A DNA stretch of 13,134 nucleotides from UBA1723 sp018066165 (GCA_018066165.1 JAGHRX010000022.1:1-13134), one strand, 5' to 3'; counted from the first letter of the stretch, positions 1 to 8,159 are shown. Made by a program: numbers and translations. The notes: generated from the letters alone by a model not told the origin.

Positions 1-3000
1 AATATTACCTGAATAATCTTCCACATAACATTTTATTGTTTTACCTTCTTTTATTAAATTTTCATAAACACCAACAAGAGTTTTCATGGCCCCATTATAT
101 ACTCTAACGCAACCTTGTGTCTGCATCAATCTTCCGGTATCTTTCGTAATGTCATGTTCGGTTGATCCGTTAGCACATCTTGTGTGTCCAGCATGTATTG
201 CAAGACCATCTCTCTTTGGCTTATTGCCGTTGTTATACATCACGTTGAAAAATTCTCCATTTTCATTATCATTTAATTTGTCTCCGTAAAGATATATTAA
301 TCCATGATTGCCATATCTTTCATCTCCAATATGGTTTTTCTTATATTCAGTTTTTGCCAATCCTGTCGGTGTCGATCCTTCTGATATTTCTCTTTTGTCG
401 TGAGATCCTAGACAAAGACAATATGTTTTGAATCTGATACCTGTATTGTCAAACACAACCAAAACACCTTCTCTTTTTCGATTTTTTGGTACAATCACAT
501 CAATATAAGCAATATCGTTCTCATCTGAGTTAATCTCAAATCTATGGTCAAAAGTGGAAAATGTTTTTTCTTTTCCTTCTAACCCTACATTCTTTTGACA
601 ATTTTTAACTTTAAGTATTTGCTCTGCATTTCTAAAAAAATCTTTTCGGGTAATATCGTCATTTTTGTTATTCCAAGCAATTTCATCTCCATTTACAATT
701 TGAGAAACTTTTTTACCACATTCGTCTGTTGCTTTTTCAGCATACTGGTTAATATGGTTTCTTGTCCAAAATGAAAGTGCGGAAAGAGCGACATCTCTTG
801 AATTTGAAGCAACCTCATCTGGATTTTCTTCCCAATTTGTTTTAGTCTCTCCATCAATCAACAAATGGCCGTTGCAATACGAAGATTCCTTTCTATAGTT
901 TTCTCTTCCAGTCAAATGGATCAAACCTCGTCCTCTAAATTTATATCCATCTCCTGATTTGAAATCTCCGTTACCATTAGTTTTTGCATATCTCCAGTTT
1001 GCGATGTTCTCCTGGTTTTCTTGTGATACAATTTTATTTTTTTTATCCTTGTATCCCCATAATTCAGCTTTCTTTTTACCTTCTTCAGTTTTAAATTGTT
1101 TGATTTCTTTAAGTGCATCTGATGGATATGTAAAATCTTCTTCAAATTGATAAAACTTTGTCTCTGCACATATTTGAGCAACAAAATGTGCCTTTCGTAT
1201 ACAAGTATCAATATGAGCCAGTCTTCTATATTTGTTCAAATCAGAAAGTATTGTAGATGCCTTAGACAAATCTTTTATTAAACACTTTCCATTTTCATCT
1301 ACACAAATATTCTTGATGTCGTCCAAAGTGATATCTTTATCACAGTTGGGACACTTTTGTGGTTCCTCCCTCTTTTCCCCCTTCCTCAACTCTTCTCCTA
1401 CCACTACAGGTGCCATCATTGCCAATGTTTTGTTCAACTCGTTGATTTGCTTGTCTTTGCCTACTTTCAACTGCCATAGATAACTGCGTACTTTGGTTAC
1501 GGCTTTGCTATCGGATGTTGTGACGGTGTGTCTCTCTCCATCAAACTCAACTACAGCGGTGTTGCATTCGTCACACTCTTTTCTATAGGTCATGTTGAAG
1601 ACGTCTTCCTGCGTTTGAGGATATGAATATACGACGTCGGTACCTAGTCTGACTCTGAAATAGAATAGTCGTGGGTTAGTATTATCGCCGTGTGATTCCT
1701 CGTCGGCAAACTTATCACTGATGTCGATCTTTACTTTGCCATATTCGTCTGCTTGAAGATTGTCGTAAGTTGCGATTACTGTGTCGTCGTCGCCAACTTT
1801 ATTATTTTCATATAGTTCGACGGTGATCTTATCCATCATCTCCTTGCAATTATGCGTGGAAAGTATGATGTAGATGGAGTCGCCATATTTCATCACTGAC
1901 TTCTGCGGATTACACGATTTGCCTGAGAAATAGCCGGTAATGCATGGCACTGTCGTTAGCGTCAACATCGTCGAAATTTGGTCGGAAATAGGCATGTTGG
2001 AACAAATCCAGTGTCCGTTTTGCCCTGGCATCTGCGACAGATTCTTCAAATCTGTGTATGGCGGATTTATCAAAGATGCGATTATATTGATTTTTTCTCT
2101 TTTGCCGACGTTGACGTCGTCTTTGCTGATTATCAACTTGATATGAGCTTGGCCATTTTGATCGATTCTGGCGTCCTCCAAACAAGATGCTTTTATGGGA
2201 CTCTTTTTATCCCATAGGCAGAATAGAACCTGATCTGTAAGTTCCTTTTTGTTGAGGTCTTTCCATGCTGGCACATCAATGTCAAGGAAAAATGGCTCGT
2301 CAAAACCGACTTCGCTTATCTTGTTGCGATTGTTGTCGACGAACTGCCATCTTTCTATCTGAGCCTCCTTCACATCCAGGTCAAGAGCAACGTCTTTAGA
2401 GATAAATAGATAATGTTTCCCTATTTCTTCTTTGGAAAAGATAACGTTAATCTCCTTTGAATCAATCTCTTTCTCTTCTCCGTCTAACAAATATGAAAAT
2501 GTGCCATCCTCTATTTTATCATAATCGTCGTAAAGAAAATCCAACCCAATTCGATAGTTGATATTGGGATAGAAAATATTCGGAGTCGATTTCTTTATGC
2601 CTGTGATTTTATTACGTGCGACGGTGAACGAATGAGTTAGCTGGTTGTCTTTAATTGCGACGTCGCATTGGCTAAGATCAACGGTGATTTCTACTTTTCC
2701 TTCTCGTTTAAAATTATGCCAAAGGAGGTTTCCGTGAAAATTAGATGTGATTCCATTCTCCTTGATTTTCCACACTGCCTTGTTAAAATCCTTGATTGAG
2801 CAGGATTTGTCTGTCGGACGGACTGCCATAAAAATAGGTGTGTTCGGCCTTATCTTATCTTTCACCGGGTTCAATCCCTTTTCATCCAACGATATTGTTG
2901 CCGACACATAACCGTCAATGACTTTAATGGTCAGGGATTTACAATTTGATTTTTCTATTGCTTCAGAATTGTAATTAAATGGAATTTGATAACTTGTTAT

Positions 3001-4152
3001 GTCGGTATAATCTTTCAAGATTATATCTATCCGTTTTTCAATATGGGAATTGAAACCGCTGGTCTTAAACTTAAAACTGTATTTGTTGTCCTCTATTGGC
3101 GACGCTTGATTTGTAGTCTGAATTCCATTTACAACAAGACATAGCCTTTCGTTTTTAATTAGTGGAACAGCTGTTGTGACAATGATTTCAATCTCCTTGT
3201 CCTTCTCTACGAAATACCTTGACACATTTTGTGAATCAACTGTATATTCGCCTTTCAACTCAATATCTAGAATTCGATTATGCTCTAAAACTTCGATTAT
3301 CGTTTCGCAATTTTTATCAAAAGGTAACTCGTTGTTACCTCCGATTGACTTTTGACAGTCGAATGCTGTTTTCTTTGTGTTTGTCGGGGTAAACGATTTT
3401 GAACCAGCATAATAGTTGACCATATTGTCAGAGCCACACTCAAGATGGTAAATGCCTGGCTCATTCAATATAATATTGAAAGGCGACGTTACTGTCTTAT
3501 AAATCGTCATTTTATCCAGATGACAACTCTTGTCGTTTTTCCCATCATTCACACTTTTTCTTGTTGTGACGATCCAGTTGCAAAACTCTGTGGCTGTCAA
3601 CTCTTTATTCCCTTTTTTGAACGCATGCAATGTTACAATGTCATTAGGTCGGATAAATTCTCTTGACACAGATACACTGTTGATAGGGGTGATCTTCTTC
3701 TTTGCTTTATCACCGTCTGGAAACTTCAACACAGTTGCAAAAGGGGAGAATGCAAGTTTTTCCAATCCTAGACTTTGAAAATCTTCGACTGAGACGCACT
3801 GTGTTTGCCCATGATAAACGCATGAGATCTCTCCCGAAAACATCGGGCATTTCATTTTGCTTGATTCTGTCACAGCATTATTAGCCCCATGTTTAAGAGT
3901 AGTGTTTGATATCCACATGCCATTGACGTAGTTGCAGACAGGAGCTTGTTTGTTGGGATTCATCGAGCAATTCCCGAATGTGCAGGCTGGCACCTTGAAA
4001 TTTACCTCTTTGTCAGTCACTACCGCTTTCCCCTGTGCTTTTACTTTTTGATTGGTCGTTACCGCTATCTGGCATGGCACACTTCCATACTGGCATTTGA
4101 ACACTGCACCGTCGACTACATAATGATCTCCTTGATTATTTTGACTATTCAT
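1..4152 (-). CDS. Giant PAAR-like (DUF4280) protein with GH19 and L,D-transpeptidase-like domains, 3' end off the window
   Basis: The frame opens at an ATG (4152-4150) and I found no stop in 1384 codons down to base 1, so the C-terminus is missing. Residues about 8-130 match the DUF4280 PAAR-like fold: VVDGAVFKCQYGS near the start, ACTFGNCSMNPN around 73-84, and a KMKCPMFSGEISC..GQT segment. Residues about 130-910 are beta-rich with scattered cysteines and unrecognised. A Cys cluster (C934, C937, C950, C957) precedes a GH19 domain: KAHFVAQICAET places likely general acid E997, and GDGYKFRGRGLIHLTGR lies at 1067-1083. Residues about 1190-1384 resemble a YkuD L,D-transpeptidase: STPTG, IHAGHT with H1320, and TQGCVRVY with C1348. 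There is no signal peptide. DUF4280 proteins (e.g. Francisella IglG) cap type VI spikes, so I infer a cell-wall-attacking spike effector. Any immunity gene would lie left of the window. Domain calls are by motif recognition; the delivery route is inferred. Confidence 0.85.
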   Translation of the reverse strand, partial: MNSQNNQGDHYVVDGAVFKCQYGSVPCQIAVTTNQKVKAQGKAVVTDKEVNFKVPACTFGNCSMNPNKQAPVCNYVNGMWISNTTLKHGANNAVTESSKMKCPMFSGEISCVYHGQTQCVSVEDFQSLGLEKLAFSPFATVLKFPDGDKAKKKITPINSVSVSREFIRPNDIVTLHAFKKGNKELTATEFCNWIVTTRKSVNDGKNDKSCHLDKMTIYKTVTSPFNIILNEPGIYHLECGSDNMVNYYAGSKSFTPTNTKKTAFDCQKSIGGNNELPFDKNCETIIEVLEHNRILDIELKGEYTVDSQNVSRYFVEKDKEIEIIVTTAVPLIKNERLCLVVNGIQTTNQASPIEDNKYSFKFKTSGFNSHIEKRIDIILKDYTDITSYQIPFNYNSEAIEKSNCKSLTIKVIDGYVSATISLDEKGLNPVKDKIRPNTPIFMAVRPTDKSCSIKDFNKAVWKIKENGITSNFHGNLLWHNFKREGKVEITVDLSQCDVAIKDNQLTHSFTVARNKITGIKKSTPNIFYPNINYRIGLDFLYDDYDKIEDGTFSYLLDGEEKEIDSKEINVIFSKEEIGKHYLFISKDVALDLDVKEAQIERWQFVDNNRNKISEVGFDEPFFLDIDVPAWKDLNKKELTDQVLFCLWDKKSPIKASCLEDARIDQNGQAHIKLIISKDDVNVGKREKINIIASLINPPYTDLKNLSQMPGQNGHWICSNMPISDQISTMLTLTTVPCITGYFSGKSCNPQKSVMKYGDSIYIILSTHNCKEMMDKITVELYENNKVGDDDTVIATYDNLQADEYGKVKIDISDKFADEESHGDNTNPRLFYFRVRLGTDVVYSYPQTQEDVFNMTYRKECDECNTAVVEFDGERHTVTTSDSKAVTKVRSYLWQLKVGKDKQINELNKTLAMMAPVVVGEELRKGEKREEPQKCPNCDKDITLDDIKNICVDENGKCLIKDLSKASTILSDLNKYRRLAHIDTCIRKAHFVAQICAETKFYQFEEDFTYPSDALKEIKQFKTEEGKKKAELWGYKDKKNKIVSQENQENIANWRYAKTNGNGDFKSGDGYKFRGRGLIHLTGRENYRKESSYCNGHLLIDGETKTNWEENPDEVASNSRDVALSALSFWTRNHINQYAEKATDECGKKVSQIVNGDEIAWNNKNDDITRKDFFRNAEQILKVKNCQKNVGLEGKEKTFSTFDHRFEINSDENDIAYIDVIVPKNRKREGVLVVFDNTGIRFKTYCLCLGSHDKREISEGSTPTGLAKTEYKKNHIGDERYGNHGLIYLYGDKLNDNENGEFFNVMYNNGNKPKRDGLAIHAGHTRCANGSTEHDITKDTGRLMQTQGCVRVYNGAMKTLVGVYENLIKEGKTIKCYVEDYSGNI

Positions 4153-4254
4153 AACATCATATATTTTTTGACTGTAAAATCATAACTTGTTAAAATTCAT
4201 TTGATTGTTGACCAAACAAAAACCATGTTGTTCATTAATCTATATTTATGAATG

Positions 4255-4285
4255 CAAATATAATGATTCGCTGGGAAAATACAAA
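4255..4285 (-). promoter_or_regulatory. Bacteroidetes-type promoter for the PAAR-like gene
   Basis: Read on the minus strand, TTTG (4285-4282) is followed by exactly 19 nt and then TATATTTG (4262-4255). This fits the Bacteroidetes sigma-ABfr consensus TTTG-N19-21-TAnnTTTG. It lies about 100 nt upstream of the ATG at 4152, leaving a long AT-rich 5' leader. Confidence 0.65.
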
Positions 4286-4287
4286 AT

Positions 4288-4295
4288 TATATTTG
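4288..4295 (+). promoter_or_regulatory. Candidate -7 element for the secreted DUF4832 gene
   Basis: TATATTTG matches TAnnTTTG and sits 48 nt before the ATG at 4344. No good TTTG partner is visible 19-21 nt upstream, so this is weaker than the divergent minus-strand promoter a few bases away. Confidence 0.45.
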
Positions 4296-4343
4296 CTCCA
4301 TATCTTATTTTTCGTAATTTAGTGCCGATTTGAAATTAGGACT

Positions 4344-5825
4344 ATGGAAAGAAAATCTCTCTTATTTATATTCAGCGCGTTGCTTGGTTTTAATGCAATG
4401 GCTGGTGATTGGAAATCAATCAATCTAAACTCACATGTGACTGGCGTTCAACCTATGACTGGCCTTGTGCTTTGGCCTGATGAATCAAAGTCTCGTTTCG
4501 CCACTTACGGTAAAAGTCATGCGTTGGAATTTTCTTATGTCGCTCCTTGCAAGGTAGTGACTGGTTGCGACGTCGACGGTACTATTCAATATGATTGGAG
4601 CTATCTTGATAATCTTCTTGATGATGTCAAAAGCCGTAATCATCAGGCAATTATTCGTTTCTTTTATGAATATCCAGGGGTGAAGATGGTAGATGATAAG
4701 CCGGGTACTACTGGTGTGCCTGCTTATATCAAAGCCCGTTCCGACTATAAGGAATCCTATAAGAATGTGGCTGGCGACGGTGAAACTTATTACGCTGACT
4801 GGAGTAATTCCGAACTCCAACGTTTCACTAAACAGTTTTATGCCGATTTGTCTCAACGTTATGAATCGGATCCACGTATAGCTTTTGTAGAGGTTGGTTT
4901 CGGTCATTGGTCGGAATATCATATCTATGATGATAACGGAGTGAAGATTGAGTTTGGCAAAAACTTTCCAACAAAGGCTTATCAGAAAGAGTTTTTTCAG
5001 TATCTGTCGACGGTGATGAATATTCCATGGTCAATTAGCAAGGACGCAGCAAGTTCTGAGTATACACCATTTGCGTCGGATAAGGATTTGCGTCAGCTCC
5101 AATTCGGAATCTTCGACGATTCCTTTATGCATGAGGATCATGAGATTGGTTCTGCCGACGGATATAATGAGGAGTGTTGGAATACGATGGGAAAGAACCG
5201 TTGGCAAACGGGTGTTTGTGGAGGAGAGATCAGCTATTACTCGGATAAAGACCAGAAAAACTTCACCAATCCAGCTGGATTGTATGGTCATACTTGGGAG
5301 GAACAGTCTGCAAAATATCATATCTCGTTCATGATTGCCAACGACAATCCTTCCGGTAAGAACTCATATAATAATGCCACACGATTCAAGGAATGCAGTA
5401 TGGCGACGGGATATCATTTCGTCGTGACAAGTTGCCAATGTGATGGCACACAGACGAATATCAAAGTAAAGAATACCGGCGTCGCACCGCTCTATAAAGA
5501 TGCTTTCTTTGCTATTGGAGCGATACGATCGTCGGAAACACTTCGTGGTTTATTGCCAGGAGAGACGATAGACGTGACAATCCCGGCTTCACTTGAATCC
5601 GATAAAGATGGAATGGCATTGACGAATCCAAAAATCGTTTCCGACTTTATCCTTGACACTCAGACAATAGAATACGATTATGAGTCAACAGCAACTGGTG
5701 TCGAAGAAATAAAATCATCGGATTCAGATTCTAATCATCCACGTTATAATATCTTAGGAAAACAAGTTTCTGATAATTACCGAGGAATTGTAGTGGGGAA
5801 GGGCACAAAGCAATTTAAAAAATAG
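4344..5825 (+). CDS. Secreted DUF4832-type putative glycoside hydrolase
   Basis: The 493-residue product begins with a typical signal peptide (MERKSLLFIFSALLGFNAMA, cleavage near residue 20). The first ~350 residues look like the TIM-barrel-like DUF4874/DUF4832 arrangement. The segment YDWSYLDNLLDDVKSRNHQ (83-101) followed by IIRFFYEYPG resembles the start of a clan-A-like barrel, and FVEVGFGHWSEYH (181-193) carries a conserved-looking Glu191 in the position this family keeps in its W-G/S-E-W/Y-H motif. Residues ~355-450 form a beta domain. The tail (TGVEEI, then YNILGKQV..GIVVGKG..FKK) is the kind of C-terminal segment found on secreted Bacteroidales proteins, compatible with type IX secretion or surface attachment. 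Substrate is unknown. It is transcribed divergently from the PAAR-like gene and I see no functional link to it. Downstream is a repeat element rather than a co-transcribed gene. Confidence 0.75.
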   Translation: MERKSLLFIFSALLGFNAMAGDWKSINLNSHVTGVQPMTGLVLWPDESKSRFATYGKSHALEFSYVAPCKVVTGCDVDGTIQYDWSYLDNLLDDVKSRNHQAIIRFFYEYPGVKMVDDKPGTTGVPAYIKARSDYKESYKNVAGDGETYYADWSNSELQRFTKQFYADLSQRYESDPRIAFVEVGFGHWSEYHIYDDNGVKIEFGKNFPTKAYQKEFFQYLSTVMNIPWSISKDAASSEYTPFASDKDLRQLQFGIFDDSFMHEDHEIGSADGYNEECWNTMGKNRWQTGVCGGEISYYSDKDQKNFTNPAGLYGHTWEEQSAKYHISFMIANDNPSGKNSYNNATRFKECSMATGYHFVVTSCQCDGTQTNIKVKNTGVAPLYKDAFFAIGAIRSSETLRGLLPGETIDVTIPASLESDKDGMALTNPKIVSDFILDTQTIEYDYESTATGVEEIKSSDSDSNHPRYNILGKQVSDNYRGIVVGKGTKQFKK

Positions 5826-5834
5826 ACTATTCTC

Positions 5835-6097
5835 GGGCACGTTTTCTGTTCTTTTATAAGTTCGCGATTTTTGAGATAAACAGAAAACAGCGTTTTATAT
5901 ATAATATTTCACGCTTGGAAAACCCACAAACTCGTTTGTTCTGGAAAACTCCCCAACGTGGAAAACATTAACGATTGAAAACTGCTCCTCAGTTTTCTTA
6001 TGTTTTTGTTTTCCGAGTTCGGTGTTTTCAAGACATTTTATGTCTGTTTTCCAGTGCCACAACGAAGTTGTAATTTATTGGGCACGTTTTCTGTTCT
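5835..6097 (+). repeat. Hairpin-rich dispersed repeat, copy 1 (GGAAAAC/GTTTTCC boxes)
   Basis: This non-coding block fills most of the gap between the DUF4832 gene and the tRNA cluster. It is bounded by a direct repeat, GGGCACGTTTTCTGTTCT, at 5835-5852 and 6080-6097. Between them are boxes GGAAAAC or GTTTTCC separated by short palindromes: ACAAAC-tc-GTTTGT (5926-5939), GAAAACT-gctcctc-AGTTTTC (5977-5997), AGACAT-ttt-ATGTCT (6031-6045) and CAAC-gaa-GTTG near 6060-6070. The stretch 5878-6097 is homologous, in reverse complement, to 10254-10618. No protein is encoded. It resembles a MITE- or REP-type element and may also act as a bidirectional terminator. Confidence 0.8.
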
Positions 6098-6183
6098 ATA
6101 TACAATTTAAAATCTTAAATAATCGTCCACGATGATATTTTGAACAAAAAATCGACGGTTTTCTCAAAAAAAATGCCAAAAGA

Positions 6184-6214
6184 TTTGCAGTAATAAAAAA
6201 AACATCTATCTTTG
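6184..6214 (+). promoter_or_regulatory. Promoter of the tRNA cluster
   Basis: TTTG (6184-6187), exactly 19 nt, then TATCTTTG (6207-6214): a full match to the Bacteroidetes housekeeping promoter. Transcription should start near 6220, about 45 nt before the first tRNA. The interval 6098-6183 shows nothing else I recognise. Confidence 0.75.
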
Positions 6215-6264
6215 CAGTGCTTTTGAAAAAGAGCAGCGATCTAATATATAGAAAGCAGAAAATT

Positions 6265-6338
<74 letters not shown>

Positions 6339-6345
6339 CTCAAAT

Positions 6346-6429
6346 GCTCAGGTGGTGAGATTGGTAGACACGCTACTTTGAGGGGGTAGTGCCGATTACG
6401 GCGTGTGAGTTCGAATCTCATCTTGAGCA
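6346..6429 (+). tRNA. tRNA-Leu (GAG)
   Basis: This is an 84-nt class II tRNA with acceptor GCTCAGG/CTTGAGC (one G-T pair), discriminator A, D arm GTG/CAC, anticodon stem CTACT/GGTAG around loop TTGAGGG (anticodon GAG), a long variable arm containing GCCGATTACGGC, and T arm GTGAG-TTCGAAT-CTCAT. It decodes CUC/CUU leucine codons. It lies 7 nt after the first tRNA-Gly and 19 nt before the second, so all three are surely one transcript. Confidence 0.93.
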
Positions 6430-6448
6430 CGTAAAAGTAAGACATTCT

Positions 6449-6521
<73 letters not shown>

Positions 6522-6528
6522 CAACAGA

Positions 6529-6553
6529 AGCAGCAAGAAATTGCTGCTTTTTT
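6529..6553 (+). terminator. Rho-independent terminator of the tRNA cluster
   Basis: An 8-bp perfect stem AGCAGCAA / TTGCTGCT with a GAAA tetraloop is followed by a run of Ts (6548-6553), starting 8 nt after the last tRNA. Confidence 0.88.
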
Positions 6554-6603
6554 GTTTTAAACAACTTTTGTGAATAAATTCCCTGTTTTCCATTAATTTG
6601 TGG

Positions 6604-6611
6604 TATCTTTG
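6604..6611 (+). promoter_or_regulatory. -7 element of the recR/mtaB/fic gene run
   Basis: TATCTTTG followed by CA fits TAnnTTTG and lies 30 nt before the ATG at 6642, just after the tRNA terminator. No clear TTTG partner is visible at the expected spacing. It is the only good promoter I see for the five plus-strand genes that follow. Confidence 0.55.
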
Positions 6612-6641
6612 CACTATAATTTGTAGATAAATATTAGCATT

Positions 6642-7094
6642 ATGAAAATAGGTTGCATTATCACTGCTGTTTTAGGCGTGATCCTTCTTGCTGTTGGTTA
6701 CGTCTCTTTTTATTGGGAGTTTGCTGACGGTATCAAGACTGGTCAGGTTAACTTCGTTACTCGCAAGGGTTATATCTGGAAAACTTACGAGGGTCGTTTG
6801 ATTCAGCAGGGTATCAAATCCAAAGGTCAGGGTCTTGGAAGCAATGAGTTTGATTTCTCTGTAGAGGATGATTCACTTGCTCATACTCTTGAACTTGTTG
6901 GTGAGTCTATCGTAACAGTTCGTTATAAGGAGTACAACCATGCTCTTTGGTGGCGTGGAAATAGCAACTATGTTGTTTACAAGATCGAGAAGATTATAGA
7001 GCCTGTTTCTACTGATAAATCTTCTACTCAGGATTTGATCAACGCTACATCAAGTGCTGTCGGTGCTGAGGCTGACGATAGTTTCTACGAATAA
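6642..7094 (+). CDS. Small single-pass membrane protein upstream of recR, function unknown
   Basis: The 150-residue product has one N-terminal hydrophobic helix (about residues 3-25, ending at YVSFYWEF) and a soluble, mainly beta portion with conserved-looking segments TRKGYIWKTYEGRL (40-53) and YNHALWWRG (98-106). The last ~30 residues are Ser/Thr/Asp-rich and probably disordered. From memory, similar short membrane proteins sit next to recR in other Bacteroidetes and are sometimes mislabelled 6-phosphogluconate dehydrogenase; nothing here looks like that enzyme. Its stop overlaps the recR start as TAATG (7092-7096 region), so the two are probably translationally coupled. It is the first gene after the promoter at 6604. 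Confidence 0.75.
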   Translation: MKIGCIITAVLGVILLAVGYVSFYWEFADGIKTGQVNFVTRKGYIWKTYEGRLIQQGIKSKGQGLGSNEFDFSVEDDSLAHTLELVGESIVTVRYKEYNHALWWRGNSNYVVYKIEKIIEPVSTDKSSTQDLINATSSAVGAEADDSFYE

Positions 7095-7717
7095 TGACAG
7101 ACCAGTATTCATCCAAACTTCTTGAGGAGGCTGTCCATCAGATCTCATCTCTTCCCGGCGTCGGAAAGAAAAGTGCATTACGTCTTGTTCTTCATCTGCT
7201 CAATCGTTCTGAAGAAGACGTGGAGCGCTTCGCCAATGCTTTCGTGCGTTTGAAGAAGGAGGTGAAATTTTGCAAATGCTGCCATAATATTTCCGACTCT
7301 GATGTCTGCGAAATTTGCTCAGATAAAAGTCGTAATCCGAAAATTATCTGTGTGGTGCAGGATTTGAAGGACGTGATGAGCATCGAGGCGACTCAGCAAT
7401 TCCGTGGACTTTACCATGTGCTTGGCGGTGTCATTTCTCCGATCGACGGAATCGGTCCAAATGACTTGACAATCGAAAGCCTTGTTCAACGTGTTCATAA
7501 TGAGCCTATTGACGAAGTTGTGCTTGCACTGTCGACGACGATGGAAGGTGATACTACAGCATATTATATCTATCGTCGACTTGAGAATCTTGGAATAACA
7601 ATCACAACTCTTGCTCGTGGTGTGGCGACGGGAGATGAACTTCACTACGCTGATGAAGTGACGCTTGGTCGAAGCATCGTCGAAAGAAGACCTTATTCCA
7701 CAGGTTCTAGTTTTTAA
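7094..7717 (+). CDS. recR: Recombination mediator RecR
   Basis: This 207-residue protein matches RecR over its whole length. It has an N-terminal helix-hairpin-helix (LPGVGKKSALRLVLHLL, 20-36), a four-Cys zinc motif (C60, C63, C72, C75 in FCKCCHNISDSDVCEIC), and a Toprim domain from IICVVQD (84-90) through GLYHVLGGVISPIDGIGP (105-122). It ends with the family signature TTLARGVATGDELHYADEVTLGRS (171-194). RecR works with RecO, and with RecF where present, to load RecA onto SSB-coated single-stranded DNA at gaps. The ATG shares its A with the stop of the preceding gene. No frameshift or missing residue is visible. Confidence 0.97.
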   Translation: MTDQYSSKLLEEAVHQISSLPGVGKKSALRLVLHLLNRSEEDVERFANAFVRLKKEVKFCKCCHNISDSDVCEICSDKSRNPKIICVVQDLKDVMSIEATQQFRGLYHVLGGVISPIDGIGPNDLTIESLVQRVHNEPIDEVVLALSTTMEGDTTAYYIYRRLENLGITITTLARGVATGDELHYADEVTLGRSIVERRPYSTGSSF

Positions 7718-7724
7718 TATTAAT

Positions 7725-7764
7725 TCGGGCAGGTTTGAAAACTTGAAACCTGAAACTTGAAACA
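7725..7764. repeat. Short GAAAC-type tandem repeat in the recR spacer
   Basis: The 55-nt spacer after recR contains imperfect iterations of ACTTGAAACCTGAAACTTGAAAC. It probably expanded by slippage. No promoter or terminator is visible, so transcription likely reads through. Confidence 0.5.
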
Positions 7765-7772
7765 TCTTTAAT

Positions 7773-8159
7773 ATGAATCTCAACTTAAAATACTATTGCA
7801 GAATCGCAATTTCATTTATTTTGATCTTGATTTCCAGTTTCCTACAAAACAAGGGAGTTGAGATCCCATATTATGTAAGCACTTTAGCTTACCTTCTTAT
7901 TATTGTGCTTGTCCCTTTGGCTGTATGGCAATACAATAAGGATAAGAAAAAGGTTGCTGAAATTGACGATATGAAAACAGCTCAAGATTTGTTTGATAAG
8001 ATCACAATGAAAAAGATGACACTTGTTCACGTGCCGTCTGGAATCACTGCGATTCTTTTTGTGATTCAGCCTACAGAATCAATGCTTTACGCTGCAATCG
8101 TCTCACTTTTGCTTTTTGTCGTTTTCGGTAAACCCGGAAATGTAAACGATATTGATTAA
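7773..8159 (+). CDS. Four-helix membrane protein, function unknown
   Basis: The 128-residue product has four hydrophobic stretches: about 9-26, 35-53, 84-99 and 102-118. A charged cytoplasmic-looking loop (YNKDKKKVAEIDDMKTAQDLFDKITMKK, about 54-81) lies between helices 2 and 3. I recognise no catalytic or ligand-binding motif. It ends 9 nt before mtaB and probably belongs to the same transcript. Its conservation beside recR/mtaB in relatives would be the best clue to its role. Confidence 0.7.
   Translation: MNLNLKYYCRIAISFILILISSFLQNKGVEIPYYVSTLAYLLIIVLVPLAVWQYNKDKKKVAEIDDMKTAQDLFDKITMKKMTLVHVPSGITAILFVIQPTESMLYAAIVSLLLFVVFGKPGNVNDID

Noticed and set aside
86..3884. Several plus- and minus-strand open frames of 60-100 codons within 1-4152
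   Set aside because: They lie inside the continuous minus-strand frame that encodes recognisable domains; they are out-of-frame shadows.
4485..5334. Antisense and alternative-frame reading frames over the DUF4832 gene
   Set aside because: They overlap a gene with signal peptide and family motifs and have no protein-like features of their own.
5835..6097. CRISPR array made of GGAAAAC boxes
   Set aside because: Boxes are only 7-9 nt, in both orientations, irregularly spaced, separated by palindromes rather than unique spacers, and no cas gene is present.
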